Source: Gemmatimonadota bacterium
GTDB lineage: Bacteria > Latescibacterota > UBA2968
NCBI GenBank assembly: GCA_002714465.1
Contig: PAXL01000054.1
Location: forward strand, 4,271 to 66,683
Direction of reading: 5' to 3'
DNA: 62,413 bases
Of the stretch, positions 53,226 through 62,413 are shown piece by piece. The first letter of the stretch is position 1. Every line of letters starts with the position of its first letter. The notes under the pieces were generated by a model. It was not told where the DNA came from and ran no database searches. It saw nothing but the letters and a program-made list of their open reading frames with translations. A program made the translations under genes and the position numbers.

Positions 53226-55424
53226 ATGAAGACAATGACTAAACGAGTCACCATTCCCGTCGACGGGATGTCTTGCGCGGCCTGCGTCGGTCGCGTCAAG
53301 ACGGCACTTTCCGAGGTGGACGGTGTTGAATCAGTAGTCGTCAACCTCGCGACAAACGAGGCCACCATCGAACATCTCGGCGTCCCGGAAAACAACCTTC
53401 TGCAAGCCATCGAACGAGCCGGCTACGCCGTTCGCTCCGGCCATAAAGGGACATCCGAGTCTCAGGGACCGCGACTCGAAACGCGTGCGATCGTCTCGGC
53501 CATCTTGAGCATACTTCTGATGACAGTTGGTATGACGTCACTCGGCCAACAGCTGAGCCCGTTAAGTCTCGGCATCCTTCAGATACTCCTGGCTACCCCC
53601 GTCCAGGTGTGGTGCGGTTGGCCATTTATCTCCGGATTCGTGTCTGCACTGCGTCACGGTTCGGCGAACATGAATAGCTTAATCGCCGTCGGGACGCTGT
53701 CCGCCTACGGCTACAGCACTTCGGCCGTTGCCACGGGCTTCATTAGCGCTTCTATAACTTCACCTCTCTACTTCGACACCGCTACGATGATCATCACTTT
53801 CATCCTAGTCGGTCGCGTGCTTGAGAATCGAGCTCGGAGTCGTACTTCCGACGCGATCCGCGCTCTGATGGACCTGCAACCGGAGACCGCGCAAGTAATC
53901 AGACACGGAACCGCAGTCGAAATCCCATCTGCGAAGGTTGTCGTAGGAGACCGTGTTCGCGTGCTTCCGGGGGACCGGATCCCAGTCGATGGCCGTGTCG
54001 AAGAGGGACGGTCGAGCGTGGATGAGTCCCTGATCACGGGAGAGAGCATGCCTGTCGACAAAGGTCCCGGCGACCCGGTCACCGGTGGCGCAATCAACCA
54101 GACCGGCAGCTTTGTCTTCGAGGCAACGGGCGTCGGGTCGGAAACGGCTCTCGCACGGATCATCGAGCTCGTCAAACACGCTCAGAATTCTCGCCCTCCG
54201 ATACAGCGGCTGGCCGATCGGATCGCATCAGTCTTCGTGCCCATCGTCTTCGGGGTCGCAGGTCTCACTTTCCTAGCTTGGTGGGCCGTTTCTGGTGCGT
54301 TCGAGCCCGCCCTGATCAACGCGGTTGCCGTCTTGATCATCTCCTGTCCCTGTGCGCTCGGTCTGGCCACGCCAACGGCCATCCTCGTGGGCACAGGAAG
54401 AGGCGCGGAACTCGGGCTTCTTATCAAAAGCGGTGAAACAGTCGAGACGGCCCATCGCGTCCATACGGTTGTCCTTGACAAGACGGGCACGCTGACTCAC
54501 GGCCGTCCCAAAGTGACGGACATCCAAGCAAAGACCGCTCCGTATGAACACGAACTCCTGAAGCTGGCGGCCTCGCTGGAGCAACAATCCGAGCATCCGA
54601 TCGGAAGGGCTATCGTTGAGGTGGCCATTTCGAGGGGTGTTGCGTTGGTCAAGCCGACGGAATTTTCCGCCATACCCGGAGGAGGACTGACCGGGATCAT
54701 TGAAGGCAGAAACGTGGTGATAGGAACGCAGAAACTGCTTCGCTCTCACGGAATCGAAACACCCTTAGAGGCGGCGGACCGGTTGCGGAACGAAGGCAAA
54801 ACCCTTGTCTTCTTGGCAGCCGACGGCATCTATGCGGGTATGCTGGCCGTGGCCGATACCGTCAAACCGGGGGCCCGGGAGACAGTCGCAGACCTCAACC
54901 GGTCAGGGATCGAGGTTGCGATGCTCACGGGAGACAGTCTTCAGACGGCTGAAGCCGTCGGGCGTGAGGTCGGCATCAACCTCATCGTGGCGGAGGTCCT
55001 CCCGCAGGACAAGGCGAACCGTGTTATGGCGCTTCAGCAGCAACGAGGTGTGATCGCGATGGTGGGTGACGGAATTAACGACGCGCCAGCGCTGGCCACA
55101 GCAGATGTGGGGATTGCGATGGGAACTGGAACGGATGTGGCGATCGAGTCGGCGGACGTGGCACTGATGTCCAGTGACCTGGCTAGCATCCCATCGGTCA
55201 TTGAGCTCTCACGACGGACGATGCGCGTCATCAGACAGAATCTCTTCTGGGCTTTCGCATACAACGTTACCCTTGTTCCCGTCGCTGCACTCGGTCTCCT
55301 CAACCCTTGGGGCGGACCCACACTCGCAGCAGCCGCTATGACGCTCAGTTCGGTAACCGTCATCAGCAACGCGATCCGCCTGAAGCGATTCAGGCCCACG
55401 GCTGTTCAACGCGACGTAGCATAG
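53226..55424 (+). CDS. copA: Copper-translocating P1B-type ATPase
   Basis: A 732-residue pump with one N-terminal heavy-metal-binding domain ([13 protein letters not shown], CxxC at C17/C20), eight predicted membrane helices, the membrane copper site CPC ([16 protein letters not shown]), phosphorylation motif [11 protein letters not shown], the HP motif ([13 protein letters not shown]), hinge [11 protein letters not shown] and TGES ([11 protein letters not shown]). CPC with the YN and MxxS residues in the last helices ([21 protein letters not shown]) indicates Cu(I) export. The end overlaps the convergent amidase gene by 19 bases. Confidence 0.95.
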   Translation: MKTMTKRVTIPVDGMSCAACVGRVKTALSEVDGVESVVVNLATNEATIEHLGVPENNLLQAIERAGYAVRSGHKGTSESQGPRLETRAIVSAILSILLMTVGMTSLGQQLSPLSLGILQILLATPVQVWCGWPFISGFVSALRHGSANMNSLIAVGTLSAYGYSTSAVATGFISASITSPLYFDTATMIITFILVGRVLENRARSRTSDAIRALMDLQPETAQVIRHGTAVEIPSAKVVVGDRVRVLPGDRIPVDGRVEEGRSSVDESLITGESMPVDKGPGDPVTGGAINQTGSFVFEATGVGSETALARIIELVKHAQNSRPPIQRLADRIASVFVPIVFGVAGLTFLAWWAVSGAFEPALINAVAVLIISCPCALGLATPTAILVGTGRGAELGLLIKSGETVETAHRVHTVVLDKTGTLTHGRPKVTDIQAKTAPYEHELLKLAASLEQQSEHPIGRAIVEVAISRGVALVKPTEFSAIPGGGLTGIIEGRNVVIGTQKLLRSHGIETPLEAADRLRNEGKTLVFLAADGIYAGMLAVADTVKPGARETVADLNRSGIEVAMLTGDSLQTAEAVGREVGINLIVAEVLPQDKANRVMALQQQRGVIAMVGDGINDAPALATADVGIAMGTGTDVAIESADVALMSSDLASIPSVIELSRRTMRVIRQNLFWAFAYNVTLVPVAALGLLNPWGGPTLAAAAMTLSSVTVISNAIRLKRFRPTAVQRDVA

Positions 55425-56536
55425 TCGAGCACACCACGCACGATTCGATCCGCGTCTTCCTGCCTTTTTTCGTGGAACCGTAGGGCCCATGCGTCGGCTT
55501 TGGACGAAACGTTCCGGATCTCCACGAGGATCTCTGCACTAGCCCGGTTGTCGCGGAGCACAGCCATGTTTCGACTTCCGATCAGTGACGGAACTGTCCG
55601 GTGATCGAGCGCACGCTGCATTATCTTCGCGAATGTCCTCGACGGCTTGTCCATTCGTGATCCCTTCTTCTGGTAGATCACAAGCGGCCCCCTCGGCCGC
55701 TGGGGGCTGTTGTCTGCGTGGAGTGACACAAAAAGACTTTTGTCTTTCCTGCCTTTTTTGAAAAAACGGTTTGCCACCATCACGCGCCTCTTGATGTTGT
55801 GCGACCCGGGCCTGACCATCGGATCGGCCTTCCGGTTGTAGGCTTCATCGTTGTAGACCTCGTTCTTCTCGTTCACGAATGTTTCTTTGGCCAGGAAGCT
55901 GTCACGCTTCAGATGATTTGGACTCAGCACGGTCATTTGAACTTCAGCGCCATATAGCATGAGTCTCTCCATCACACGCATCGTGATGTCGTAGACATAC
56001 TCGTCCTCGACAACGTGAACCTCCTCTTTGTCCCCAGTTTCGTTCGACACGATAGCTCCCGGATCCCGTCCGCCGTGCCCTGGGTCCAGCATAATCCGCC
56101 AACCCTTCAGGGGGCTTTCCCGCTTCTTCGCCTTTCCGAATCTGTCTCTGAGCTCCGCTAGATGCGCCTGGATCAAACGATTGGCGCGGTTGTAGTCTTC
56201 CCGGGCGGATCTCGACGACGACTCGGCATACCCTCTCGACTTCTGCGTCTCGCTCTTGGGGCTGGCGTAGTAGTAAGGTCCGTTGTTCGCCTCGATCTTT
56301 CTGATGCTCGACCCGACAAGAAGTCGTTGGCCAGGATGTATGCTTGAAGACTTGAGCTTGTTGAGCTGCTTGATGGTGCTGACAGATGTGCCGAATCGGC
56401 TGGCAATCTCCCAAAGGGAGTCACCCGACTGAACCTCGTAGACTGACGTGAGGGCGTGGACTGGGCTCGCCAGCAAACACAGAATCACGACCACCACAAG
56501 CCTGCGTGGTATCGCGCCGTAAGTTGGTAAAGTCAT
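55406..56536 (-). CDS. LysM-containing N-acetylmuramoyl-L-alanine amidase
   Basis: A 376-residue exported cell-wall hydrolase: signal peptide ([18 protein letters not shown]), one LysM repeat at ~32-75 ([29 protein letters not shown]), a charged linker, then an Amidase_3 catalytic domain with zinc ligands in [14 protein letters not shown], the [12 protein letters not shown]lu, [12 protein letters not shown] and the catalytic Glu in [12 protein letters not shown]. It cleaves the bond between muramic acid and the stem peptide during cell separation or turnover. Confidence 0.92.
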   Translation of the reverse strand: MTLPTYGAIPRRLVVVVILCLLASPVHALTSVYEVQSGDSLWEIASRFGTSVSTIKQLNKLKSSSIHPGQRLLVGSSIRKIEANNGPYYYASPKSETQKSRGYAESSSRSAREDYNRANRLIQAHLAELRDRFGKAKKRESPLKGWRIMLDPGHGGRDPGAIVSNETGDKEEVHVVEDEYVYDITMRVMERLMLYGAEVQMTVLSPNHLKRDSFLAKETFVNEKNEVYNDEAYNRKADPMVRPGSHNIKRRVMVANRFFKKGRKDKSLFVSLHADNSPQRPRGPLVIYQKKGSRMDKPSRTFAKIMQRALDHRTVPSLIGSRNMAVLRDNRASAEILVEIRNVSSKADAWALRFHEKRQEDADRIVRGVLDYATSR

Positions 56537-56853
56537 AAGATTAATGGGACGTTTCTGGGGAAGGGGTGGCTAGATTTTATCAACTTTGAAGATGCCGGAC
56601 AACAGCCAACCTGCGAGAAAAGGGTATAAGGCGACTGTCGAGCTGGTTAATTTTCACCAATGGCGGCTGGATACACCGGGGATTCTGGTTGGGTACACCT
56701 GATCCTGCCACAGACGACCAGAAATGATCTATGATTTAATATATTGTTTTTTCTATAATTATCTTACGAAATGGTCGTCCGCAGGTGTATGGAATAACTA
56801 TTGCCGAGGGTGTGTACGGCAACGCACTGAACGAAATCTGAGGGAGACGTGAG
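56537..56853. other. AT-rich intergenic region upstream of pspA
   Basis: No gene. An AT-rich block near 56731-56765 contains TATAAT at 56754-56759, but no matching -35 box is clear. It probably holds the pspA and amidase promoters. Confidence 0.35.
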
Positions 56854-57531
56854 ATGGCAAAAGGAATCTTCTCAAGAATGGCGGATATCGTTAAGGCCAA
56901 CATCAACGATCTCCTCAACTGCGCCGAGGAACCCGAGAAGATGATTCGACAAATGATCCTTGAGATGGAAGAGGCCGTCAACAAGGCAACCACTTCGCTC
57001 GGTATGGCCGTGGCGAACGAGAAACGGCTCGAACGACAGTATCTGAACGAACAGGATCAGAGCGAGTCCTGGCAGAAGAAGGCCGAGTTGGCCTTAGAAG
57101 CTCGTGAAGACGACTTGGCCCGTCGTGCCCTGGAACGAAAGTCGACGGTTCAGGAGACGATCGTCAACCTCGAGCAGACCTTGGACGAAAGCCGGAAGAC
57201 CTCGGGACAGCTAAAAAAGCAACTTCAGCGACTCAAGAAGAAGCTGGACGAGGCACGGACCTGCCAGGGCGCGCTGATCGCGAGAAGACGTGCAACCGAA
57301 GCGCAGAAGCAGATCGCCCAGGGCGTGTCTATCATCGGTGACGACGCATTCTCGAGCTTCGAGCATATTTGCAACCGTATCGCAACGGAAGAGGCTGAGG
57401 CAGACGCGCACCAAGAGATCGTGGGTTCCGGTCCGGATCTCGAGAACGAGCTTAACAAGCTCGAACGCAAGCAGGTGGTTGATGAAGAACTCAAGGCTCT
57501 GAAGAAGAAGATGGGTAAGGACAATACCTAA
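56854..57531 (+). CDS. pspA: PspA/IM30-family membrane-maintenance protein
   Basis: A 225-residue coiled-coil protein with the PspA start (KGIFSRMADIVKANINDLLN, then AEEPEKMIRQMILEMEEAVN), continuous helices to the end and no membrane segment. ESCRT-III-like PspA proteins coat the inner membrane under stress. The ribosome site is GAGGGAG before ATG 56854. Regulator genes pspF and pspBC are not seen nearby, so control differs from that in E. coli. Confidence 0.93.
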   Translation: MAKGIFSRMADIVKANINDLLNCAEEPEKMIRQMILEMEEAVNKATTSLGMAVANEKRLERQYLNEQDQSESWQKKAELALEAREDDLARRALERKSTVQETIVNLEQTLDESRKTSGQLKKQLQRLKKKLDEARTCQGALIARRRATEAQKQIAQGVSIIGDDAFSSFEHICNRIATEEAEADAHQEIVGSGPDLENELNKLERKQVVDEELKALKKKMGKDNT

Positions 57532-57662
57532 GCCACAGCAAATCGTCGAGGAGATCGTCACTGACGCTCTCAGAGCCCCCCCTAAAAAGAACACGGAATC
57601 GGGACCAGAATTGACACACATGTGGCCGAATGTGATATTTCAGGCTCTCACAGGAAGCCACT

Positions 57663-58880
57663 ATGGTAGATGCTCAAAAACTGATCCTGATCCATTACCA
57701 CGAAGTAGGCCTCAAGGGCAAGAACCGGGGACGGTTCGAAAACCAGCTCATTTCGAACATTACACGGACTCTCAATGGCCTCGCGGTCGGCACCACGCGA
57801 CGCATATCCGGACGACTCTACCTTGAGCTTACACCTGAGTCTCCGATTGGCGTGATCCGTGAGCGTCTCGGATGGATTTTCGGCATCGCCAATTTCTCCG
57901 AATCCCTGAAGGTCCAGAACGATATTGATCAGATCCGACAAGCGGCTTGGGCCGTCTCCCAGAAGACACCCTTCGAGTCGTTCAAAATCGCGACACGACG
58001 ATCCGACAAGACTTTTCCTTACAACTCAGATGACATCAACCGGGATGTCGGCGCCTACGTTCAGGGGCGGTCCCAGGCTTCGGTCAGGATGGCCGATCCG
58101 GATCTCACGTGCTTTATCGAGGTCACCACGAGTGGCACGTTTGTGTATACTGAGAAGTTCCCGGGGCCCGGTGGACTTCCCGTCGGATCGAACGAGAAAG
58201 CCATCAGCCTGATCTCGTCGGGCATCGACTCGCCTGTCGCTTCATACAAGATCATGAAGCGTGGGGTGACGATAAGCTTTGTGCACTTCCACAGTCAGCC
58301 GTACACGAACCGAAACTCCGAACGGAACGTCGAGGAAATCGTCAAGCACCTGACGCGCCACCAGTTCAGGGCCAGGCTCTACAGCGTTCCGTTTGTCGAA
58401 ATCCAGAGGCATATCATGCAGCACGGGCTCGAAGGTTATCGCGTCGTCCTGTATCGCCGTGCCATGCTCAGGATTGCGGAGGCGGTCGCAGAACGGGAAC
58501 GCGCACACTGCCTGATCACGGGTGACAACGTCGGTCAAGTCGCATCCCAAACGCTCATGAACCTGAAGGCGATCGAAGAGGTAACATTATTGCCTGTTCT
58601 GCGCCCGCTCGCGGGAGACAACAAAGACGAGATCATCGAGCAAGCGAAACGAATCGGAACATTCGATATCTCTATAGAGCCGTATGAGGATGCGTGCACG
58701 GTGTTTATACCAAAGCACCCGACGACGCGGGCGAAGATGGAAAAGATTCATCGCTGTGAAGCGGAGATGGATCTGGATAACCTGATAGAGCGGACGCTTG
58801 CGGACACTCAAATCAAAGTCATCGAACAACAGCGCCACATCGACAACGACCGTGAGATCTCGTTGGTTCAGCAGCGATAA
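57663..58880 (+). CDS. thiI: tRNA 4-thiouridine sulfurtransferase ThiI, without rhodanese domain
   Basis: A 405-residue protein with the N-terminal ferredoxin-like fold and THUMP domain (residues ~1-165, MLIHYHEVGLKGKNRGRFE-type start) and the PP-loop ATPase (SLISSGIDSPVASYKIMKRG). It makes 4-thiouridine in tRNA. The length and end (ERTLADTQIKVIEQQRH) show that the C-terminal rhodanese domain of E. coli ThiI is absent, so sulfur must be delivered by a separate protein. A 130-base gap follows pspA. Confidence 0.93.
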   Translation: MVDAQKLILIHYHEVGLKGKNRGRFENQLISNITRTLNGLAVGTTRRISGRLYLELTPESPIGVIRERLGWIFGIANFSESLKVQNDIDQIRQAAWAVSQKTPFESFKIATRRSDKTFPYNSDDINRDVGAYVQGRSQASVRMADPDLTCFIEVTTSGTFVYTEKFPGPGGLPVGSNEKAISLISSGIDSPVASYKIMKRGVTISFVHFHSQPYTNRNSERNVEEIVKHLTRHQFRARLYSVPFVEIQRHIMQHGLEGYRVVLYRRAMLRIAEAVAERERAHCLITGDNVGQVASQTLMNLKAIEEVTLLPVLRPLAGDNKDEIIEQAKRIGTFDISIEPYEDACTVFIPKHPTTRAKMEKIHRCEAEMDLDNLIERTLADTQIKVIEQQRHIDNDREISLVQQR

Positions 58881-58930
58881 ACTGAGCTCGTGAGTGGGTT
58901 AACGGTCAGTCTGCTTTACAGCAGATTGAA

Positions 58931-59800
58931 ATGGCTTGGTCTCTAGGTGCACAACCCGGGTGTAACGGAGCGATACTGTCAGACTTGAAAGATTTCACGG
59001 GCAAAGCCGCAATCGTGACGGGCGCCACACAGGGGCTTGGTGAGATGACCGCGCGTCTCCTCGTCGAGCGTGGACTTTCACACCTGATCGTCACGGGACG
59101 AGACGAGCCGCGTGGTGCTGCCATCACAGAAGACCTGCGATCCAGTGGCTGTGATGCACATTTCGTCGGCGCGGACCTCGAGAACCCGAACGCGTGTGAG
59201 AGCGTTATCAGCGAGGCTCGAAAACGCTTCCACAAGGTCAATGTCCTCGTCAACGCAGCAGGTCTCACCTCACGCGGCACCATATACGACACATCTCTCG
59301 AGCTCTGGGATCGGCTGATGGCAGTCAACCTGAGAGCTCCGTTCATACTAACACAGGGCTGTGTCAACTGGATGCGTGAAACGGGGACAGTTGGATCGAT
59401 CGTCAACATCATCAGCACATCGGCATATGGCGGCCAGCCCTTCCTGACTCCCTATTCGACGTCCAAGGGTGGCTTGGCCACCTTCACGAAGAACGTCGCC
59501 TATGCCGTCGTCCGACACAGAATCCGTGTCAATGGTCTCATGCTCGGCTGGATGGACACACCGGGTGAAGACACGATTCAACGGGAGTACCATACGAACG
59601 ACCAGGACTGGATCGAAGAGGCCGAGGCGACACGTCCTTTCGGACGACTGATCAAAACGGACGAAGCGGCCCGTGCGATCGCTTGGCTGGCTTCGGACGA
59701 ATCGGGATTGATGACAGGTGCGCTGATCGACTTTGACCAAAGCGTGATCGGCGGTGGTGACGCGCCCATCCCTGGACCCGACGAGCCGGGCATCAAATAG
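58931..59800 (+). CDS. Short-chain dehydrogenase/reductase
   Basis: A 289-residue classical SDR. It has the cofactor motif VTGATQGLGEMTARLLVERG, NVLVNAAGLTSRG (NNAG-like), the catalytic Ser (IISTSAYGG) and YSTSKGG (Tyr, Lys). Family similarity begins near residue 18 (LKDFTGKAAIVTG), so a TTG at 58985 is an alternative start. The C-terminus is longer than usual. It is followed by a YjlB-like cupin gene after 11 bases, suggesting an operon for a sugar or small-molecule oxidation. Confidence 0.88.
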   Translation: MAWSLGAQPGCNGAILSDLKDFTGKAAIVTGATQGLGEMTARLLVERGLSHLIVTGRDEPRGAAITEDLRSSGCDAHFVGADLENPNACESVISEARKRFHKVNVLVNAAGLTSRGTIYDTSLELWDRLMAVNLRAPFILTQGCVNWMRETGTVGSIVNIISTSAYGGQPFLTPYSTSKGGLATFTKNVAYAVVRHRIRVNGLMLGWMDTPGEDTIQREYHTNDQDWIEEAEATRPFGRLIKTDEAARAIAWLASDESGLMTGALIDFDQSVIGGGDAPIPGPDEPGIK

Positions 59801-59811
59801 AGGAGGCCCAG

Positions 59812-60321
59812 ATGGCACAACTCTCTGCATACTCGTTCGCAGACGACGGCTTGATCCCTAACCATCCCAAATGGCCGATGCTAGTCTACAAAGGTGCCTT
59901 TGCAGCCGTCTCAGGCGATCACGCCATCGGAATCGAAACAGCCTTCCACGCGAACGGATGGGGGAATTCTTGGCGAAACGGGATCTATCCCTTCCCCCAC
60001 TACCACAGCAACGCACACGAGGTGCTGGGCATCGCATCCGGCTCGGCAACGGTCCGGTTTGGCGGTGAAGTCGGCGGCGTGTTCGAAGTGGAAACCGGTG
60101 ACGTCGCGCTGCTCCCAGCCGGAACGGGTCACCAGAACCTTGGCTCCTCCTCTGATCTCCTCGTCGTCGGCGCCTACCCATCCGACTGTTCGGAATGGGA
60201 TTTGTGTCGCGGCGAATCAGCTGACCGCTCCCAGATCCTCGCCGACATCGAGACCGTCCCACTACCATCCTCCGACCCGGTCCTCGGAAGCTCCGGCGGC
60301 ATCCACGACCACTGGAAGTAA
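59812..60321 (+). CDS. YjlB-like cupin protein
   Basis: A 169-residue single-domain cupin. The two cupin motifs are clear: YPFPHYHSNAHEVLGIASGS (metal His and Glu) and VETGDVALLPAGTGHQNLGS. The start IPNHPKWPMLVYKGAF and GWGNSWRNGIY are characteristic of the YjlB subgroup, which has no settled function. The ribosome site GAGGAGG is strong. It pairs with the upstream SDR. Confidence 0.88.
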   Translation: MAQLSAYSFADDGLIPNHPKWPMLVYKGAFAAVSGDHAIGIETAFHANGWGNSWRNGIYPFPHYHSNAHEVLGIASGSATVRFGGEVGGVFEVETGDVALLPAGTGHQNLGSSSDLLVVGAYPSDCSEWDLCRGESADRSQILADIETVPLPSSDPVLGSSGGIHDHWK

Positions 60322-60352
60322 GCTTCCTGAACTCTGAGCCCTGACCCCATCT

Positions 60353-61531
60353 ATGCACACTGAACTCGTCATGATCGGTACCGAGCTGCTGCTCGGAGAA
60401 ATCGTCGACACCAACGCAAACCGTTTGTCCCTTGCGCTCCGAGACATAGGAATGGACCTGTACTACAAGACTACGGTCGGGGACAACGAGCAGCGAATTG
60501 TCGACGTGCTCAACCTCGCGCTCGACCGTTCGGATGTTGTAATTACTTCGGGGGGAATCGGACCGACCGTCGACGACATTACGAGGCAGGCGGTTGCCAC
60601 GGCGACTGGGAGAGACCTGATCTACAGCGACGAGCTCGAAAGACAGATTACCGTCAGGTTCCGAAAATTCGGCCGCAAGATGGCTGAAAACAACAAGCGT
60701 CAGGCCTACATGCCCGAAGGTGCCGTGCCAATCGAAAACCCAGTCGGTACCGCGCCCTGCTTCCTGAGTGAAGACCTGGCGGGACGAGGGTGCATCATCG
60801 TGCTGCCTGGTGTGCCTCGCGAGCTAGAACATCTCGTAGAGAACAGCGTCAAGCCGATCCTGATCGAGCGTATGGGTGGGATAAAGATCACGCGTGTCAG
60901 GGTTCTCAGAACCTGTGCGGTCGGCGAGAGTAACGTGGACCGACAGATCGGCGATCTGATGACCTCCTTGAACCCGACAGTCGGTCTGGCCGCACACATC
61001 GGGCAGACCGACGTTCGCATCACAGCCAAAGCCGACACGGAAGAGGAAGTCGAGACACAGATCGCGGGTATGGAGACGACACTCCGTGAGCGTCTCGGCG
61101 TTGCCATATACGGCGTCGACAAGGAAATCGTTGCCGAAGTCGTCGGCAGGCTGCTCGAAGAGAAGGGTCTTCAGCTCGGTGTCGTCGACACACTCACGAA
61201 CGGTCAGTTCATGCGTGACATGGATGAAAACGGCTACGGTGACCGCGTGCACAAGATCGAGTCGACAGGCCAAGGATCGGGCGAAGAGTATGCAAAAGTG
61301 GAGGCGGAACGAGCAGCCGAACCGACAGGTTTCGGCCTGGCAATGGTCGGCCCCTTTGACGACGACCGGACCTACATGGCCGTGCACGGTCCCGACGATA
61401 CCCGTCTGATCCAGCCAAGCAGGAACTTCCAGGACAGCGACCACATCCGGCGGTGGCTGACGACTCAGGGACTCGACTGGGTGCGACGCATCTTGCTGGG
61501 TCAGCTGTCGTCTCCGGCCGACTTCAACTAA
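60353..61531 (+). CDS. CinA-like protein (MoCF-biosynthesis-type domain), divergent C-terminus
   Basis: A 392-residue protein. The N-terminal domain is a clear COG1058/CinA MoCF-like fold (MIGTELLLGEIVDTNANRLS, VVITSGGIGPTVDDITRQAV, CIIVLPGVPRELEHLVEN). The C-terminal part aligns with the CinA pyridine-nucleotide amidase domain only at its start (AEVVGRLLEEKGLQLGVVDT), and the catalytic motif (normally ESCTGG) is changed to DTLTNG. It is probably an ADP-ribose pyrophosphatase-type enzyme without amidase activity. Confidence 0.85.
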   Translation: MHTELVMIGTELLLGEIVDTNANRLSLALRDIGMDLYYKTTVGDNEQRIVDVLNLALDRSDVVITSGGIGPTVDDITRQAVATATGRDLIYSDELERQITVRFRKFGRKMAENNKRQAYMPEGAVPIENPVGTAPCFLSEDLAGRGCIIVLPGVPRELEHLVENSVKPILIERMGGIKITRVRVLRTCAVGESNVDRQIGDLMTSLNPTVGLAAHIGQTDVRITAKADTEEEVETQIAGMETTLRERLGVAIYGVDKEIVAEVVGRLLEEKGLQLGVVDTLTNGQFMRDMDENGYGDRVHKIESTGQGSGEEYAKVEAERAAEPTGFGLAMVGPFDDDRTYMAVHGPDDTRLIQPSRNFQDSDHIRRWLTTQGLDWVRRILLGQLSSPADFN

Positions 61532-61536
61532 CCCAC

Positions 61537-62292
61537 GTGGACCAAGCCTACTGGGATCGTGTTGCCGACCGGTTCGACGACGAAGTCCTTAAGATTCGCG
61601 ATCGGGACCTCAACGGCACGCTAGAAGGAGTCATCAAGGGCCTCGCCTCACCTTCCAGAACCGTTTCCGACTTCGGCTGCGGGAACGGCTCCCTACTTCC
61701 CATTCTGTCCAAATTCTTTGGCGAAGTCGTTGCCATCGACCATTCGGCGAAGCTACTCGAGCATGCCCGTTCCTGTATGAGCGCTACCCAAAACATCCGC
61801 TATGTGCAAGCCGACCTCTCACAACCTTACCGAACGCCCCGAAAAACCGACGTGCTTATCTGCGTCAACGTCCTCCTGCATCCGGATCACGACATTCGCG
61901 AGAAAATCCTCGAGAACGCGACCTCATCGATAAAGCAACACGGTGCGATCGTCCTGGTCGTTCCTGCTTTCGAATCTCTCCTTCACACATACGCGACCAT
62001 CGTCGAGTGTAACCTCGCGATGGGCATCTCTCGCGATCAGGCGCTCCGTGAAGTCCAGTCGGTGTATAACGAGGAGGTGGTCTCAACTGTCGACGGAATC
62101 GTTACGCTTGGAACAGAGCCCACGAAGATGCACACGCTGGAGGCTACTCGATCAATGCTCGCAGATCAGGGCCTTAGACGCATCGACACACACCGGATCG
62201 AATACGATTGGGAAGAGATGATCGATGATGCACCGACAGGCCTCGGTGCGCCCTACCCCTGGGACTGGCTCTTCGTGGCCCGAAAAGCTTGA
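61537..62292 (+). CDS. SAM-dependent methyltransferase
   Basis: A 251-residue class I methyltransferase from GTG 61537, five bases after the CinA-like gene. Motif I is VSDFGCGNGSLLPILSKFFG, the acidic end of strand 2 is EVVAIDHSAKLL, and motif II/III are YVQADLSQ and DVLICVNVLLHP. It starts with YWDRVADRFDDEVLK, common to methylases with small-molecule acceptors. Substrate unknown. The end overlaps the convergent LysR-like tail. Confidence 0.87.
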   Translation: MDQAYWDRVADRFDDEVLKIRDRDLNGTLEGVIKGLASPSRTVSDFGCGNGSLLPILSKFFGEVVAIDHSAKLLEHARSCMSATQNIRYVQADLSQPYRTPRKTDVLICVNVLLHPDHDIREKILENATSSIKQHGAIVLVVPAFESLLHTYATIVECNLAMGISRDQALREVQSVYNEEVVSTVDGIVTLGTEPTKMHTLEATRSMLADQGLRRIDTHRIEYDWEEMIDDAPTGLGAPYPWDWLFVARKA

Positions 62293-62413
62293 TCCTCTCC
62301 GCTGATCTTCTCCCGCCATTCCTTCACGAACCCGAAACGATCTATGAGCAGATCCAGGAAAGCCTTTATAGCCGGGCTGAAGTATCGCCCCTTACGCCAC
62401 GCCAGCCCGATCT
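62253..62413 (-). CDS. LysR-type transcriptional regulator, C-terminal end (cut by window edge)
   Basis: The minus frame open at the right edge reads IGLAWRKGRYFSPAIKAFLD followed by LLIDRFGFVKEWREKISGED and stops with TAG at 62253-62255. The first stretch is the typical last element of a LysR co-inducer domain (IGLAWRKGRxLSPAAxAFxD). The start and DNA-binding part lie outside the window. It overlaps the convergent methyltransferase gene by 40 bases. Confidence 0.6.
   Translation of the reverse strand, partial: IGLAWRKGRYFSPAIKAFLDLLIDRFGFVKEWREKISGEDQAFRATKSQSQG

Overview
The window reads as bacterial chromosome with about 57% GC, dense genes and two halves of different character. Its gene content (several sulfatases, paralogous Gfo/Idh/MocA dehydrogenases, M19 dipeptidases, a phytanoyl-CoA dioxygenase, dockerin-like Ca-binding repeats, a type I glutaminyl-tRNA synthetase and a eukaryotic-type HisA) resembles uncultured marine or sponge-associated lineages such as Latescibacterota or Poribacteria. 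This placement is an inference from gene content; no rRNA gene is present.

1-11.3 kb, mostly + strand: end of a HEAT-repeat gene, two dehydrogenases, tRNA-Pro, then a catabolic run of phytanoyl-CoA dioxygenase, two tandem M19 dipeptidases, sulfatase, esterase-like hydrolase, EVE-domain protein and a glutamate-1-semialdehyde aminomutase-like aminotransferase. Dispersed palindromic repeats lie between several of these genes.

11.3-26.4 kb, mostly - strand: a decayed MoaD-like gene with an Asp-box remnant, then a catabolic cluster read leftward (TIM-barrel sugar isomerase, sulfatase with an altered active site, Ntn-hydrolase, two beta-propeller proteins, two dehydrogenases, amidase, DUF218 membrane protein, rhodanese). 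The rhodanese gene has an in-frame UGA exactly at the catalytic cysteine codon, followed by 46 well-conserved codons. It is probably a selenoprotein and is the strongest discovery candidate here. manA (+) and an aldehyde dehydrogenase (-) complete this region.

26.5-31.6 kb: a LolA-like/TlpA fusion, a 63-base near-perfect palindrome, then glnS, tRNA-Gln(CTG), gltX and two tRNA-Ser genes, all on the - strand.

31.7-42.2 kb, + strand housekeeping run: lipoprotein, NAD(P)HX repair enzyme, small tail-anchored-like protein, carB split into two genes, a TPR lipoprotein ending in a TonB-like domain, pyrK, pyrD and rlpA. The carbamoyl-phosphate and dihydroorotate steps mark this as a pyrimidine biosynthesis operon that also carries envelope genes.

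42.2-47.3 kb, - strand: basic small protein, dockerin/YVTN secreted protein, decayed GGDEF gene, TrmH-family methylase, YtxH and Gly-rich membrane proteins, and a third sulfatase.

47.4-62.4 kb: rpsA with a GGQ release-factor-like gene; hisA-thiL (-); M29 aminopeptidase; broken parA; copper ATPase; LysM amidase (-); pspA; thiI without a rhodanese domain; SDR, YjlB-like cupin, CinA-like protein, methyltransferase, and the tail of a LysR-type regulator (-). Remnants of four regulatory or partitioning-type genes (response regulator, GGDEF, ParA, MoaD) show ongoing gene decay among otherwise intact operons.
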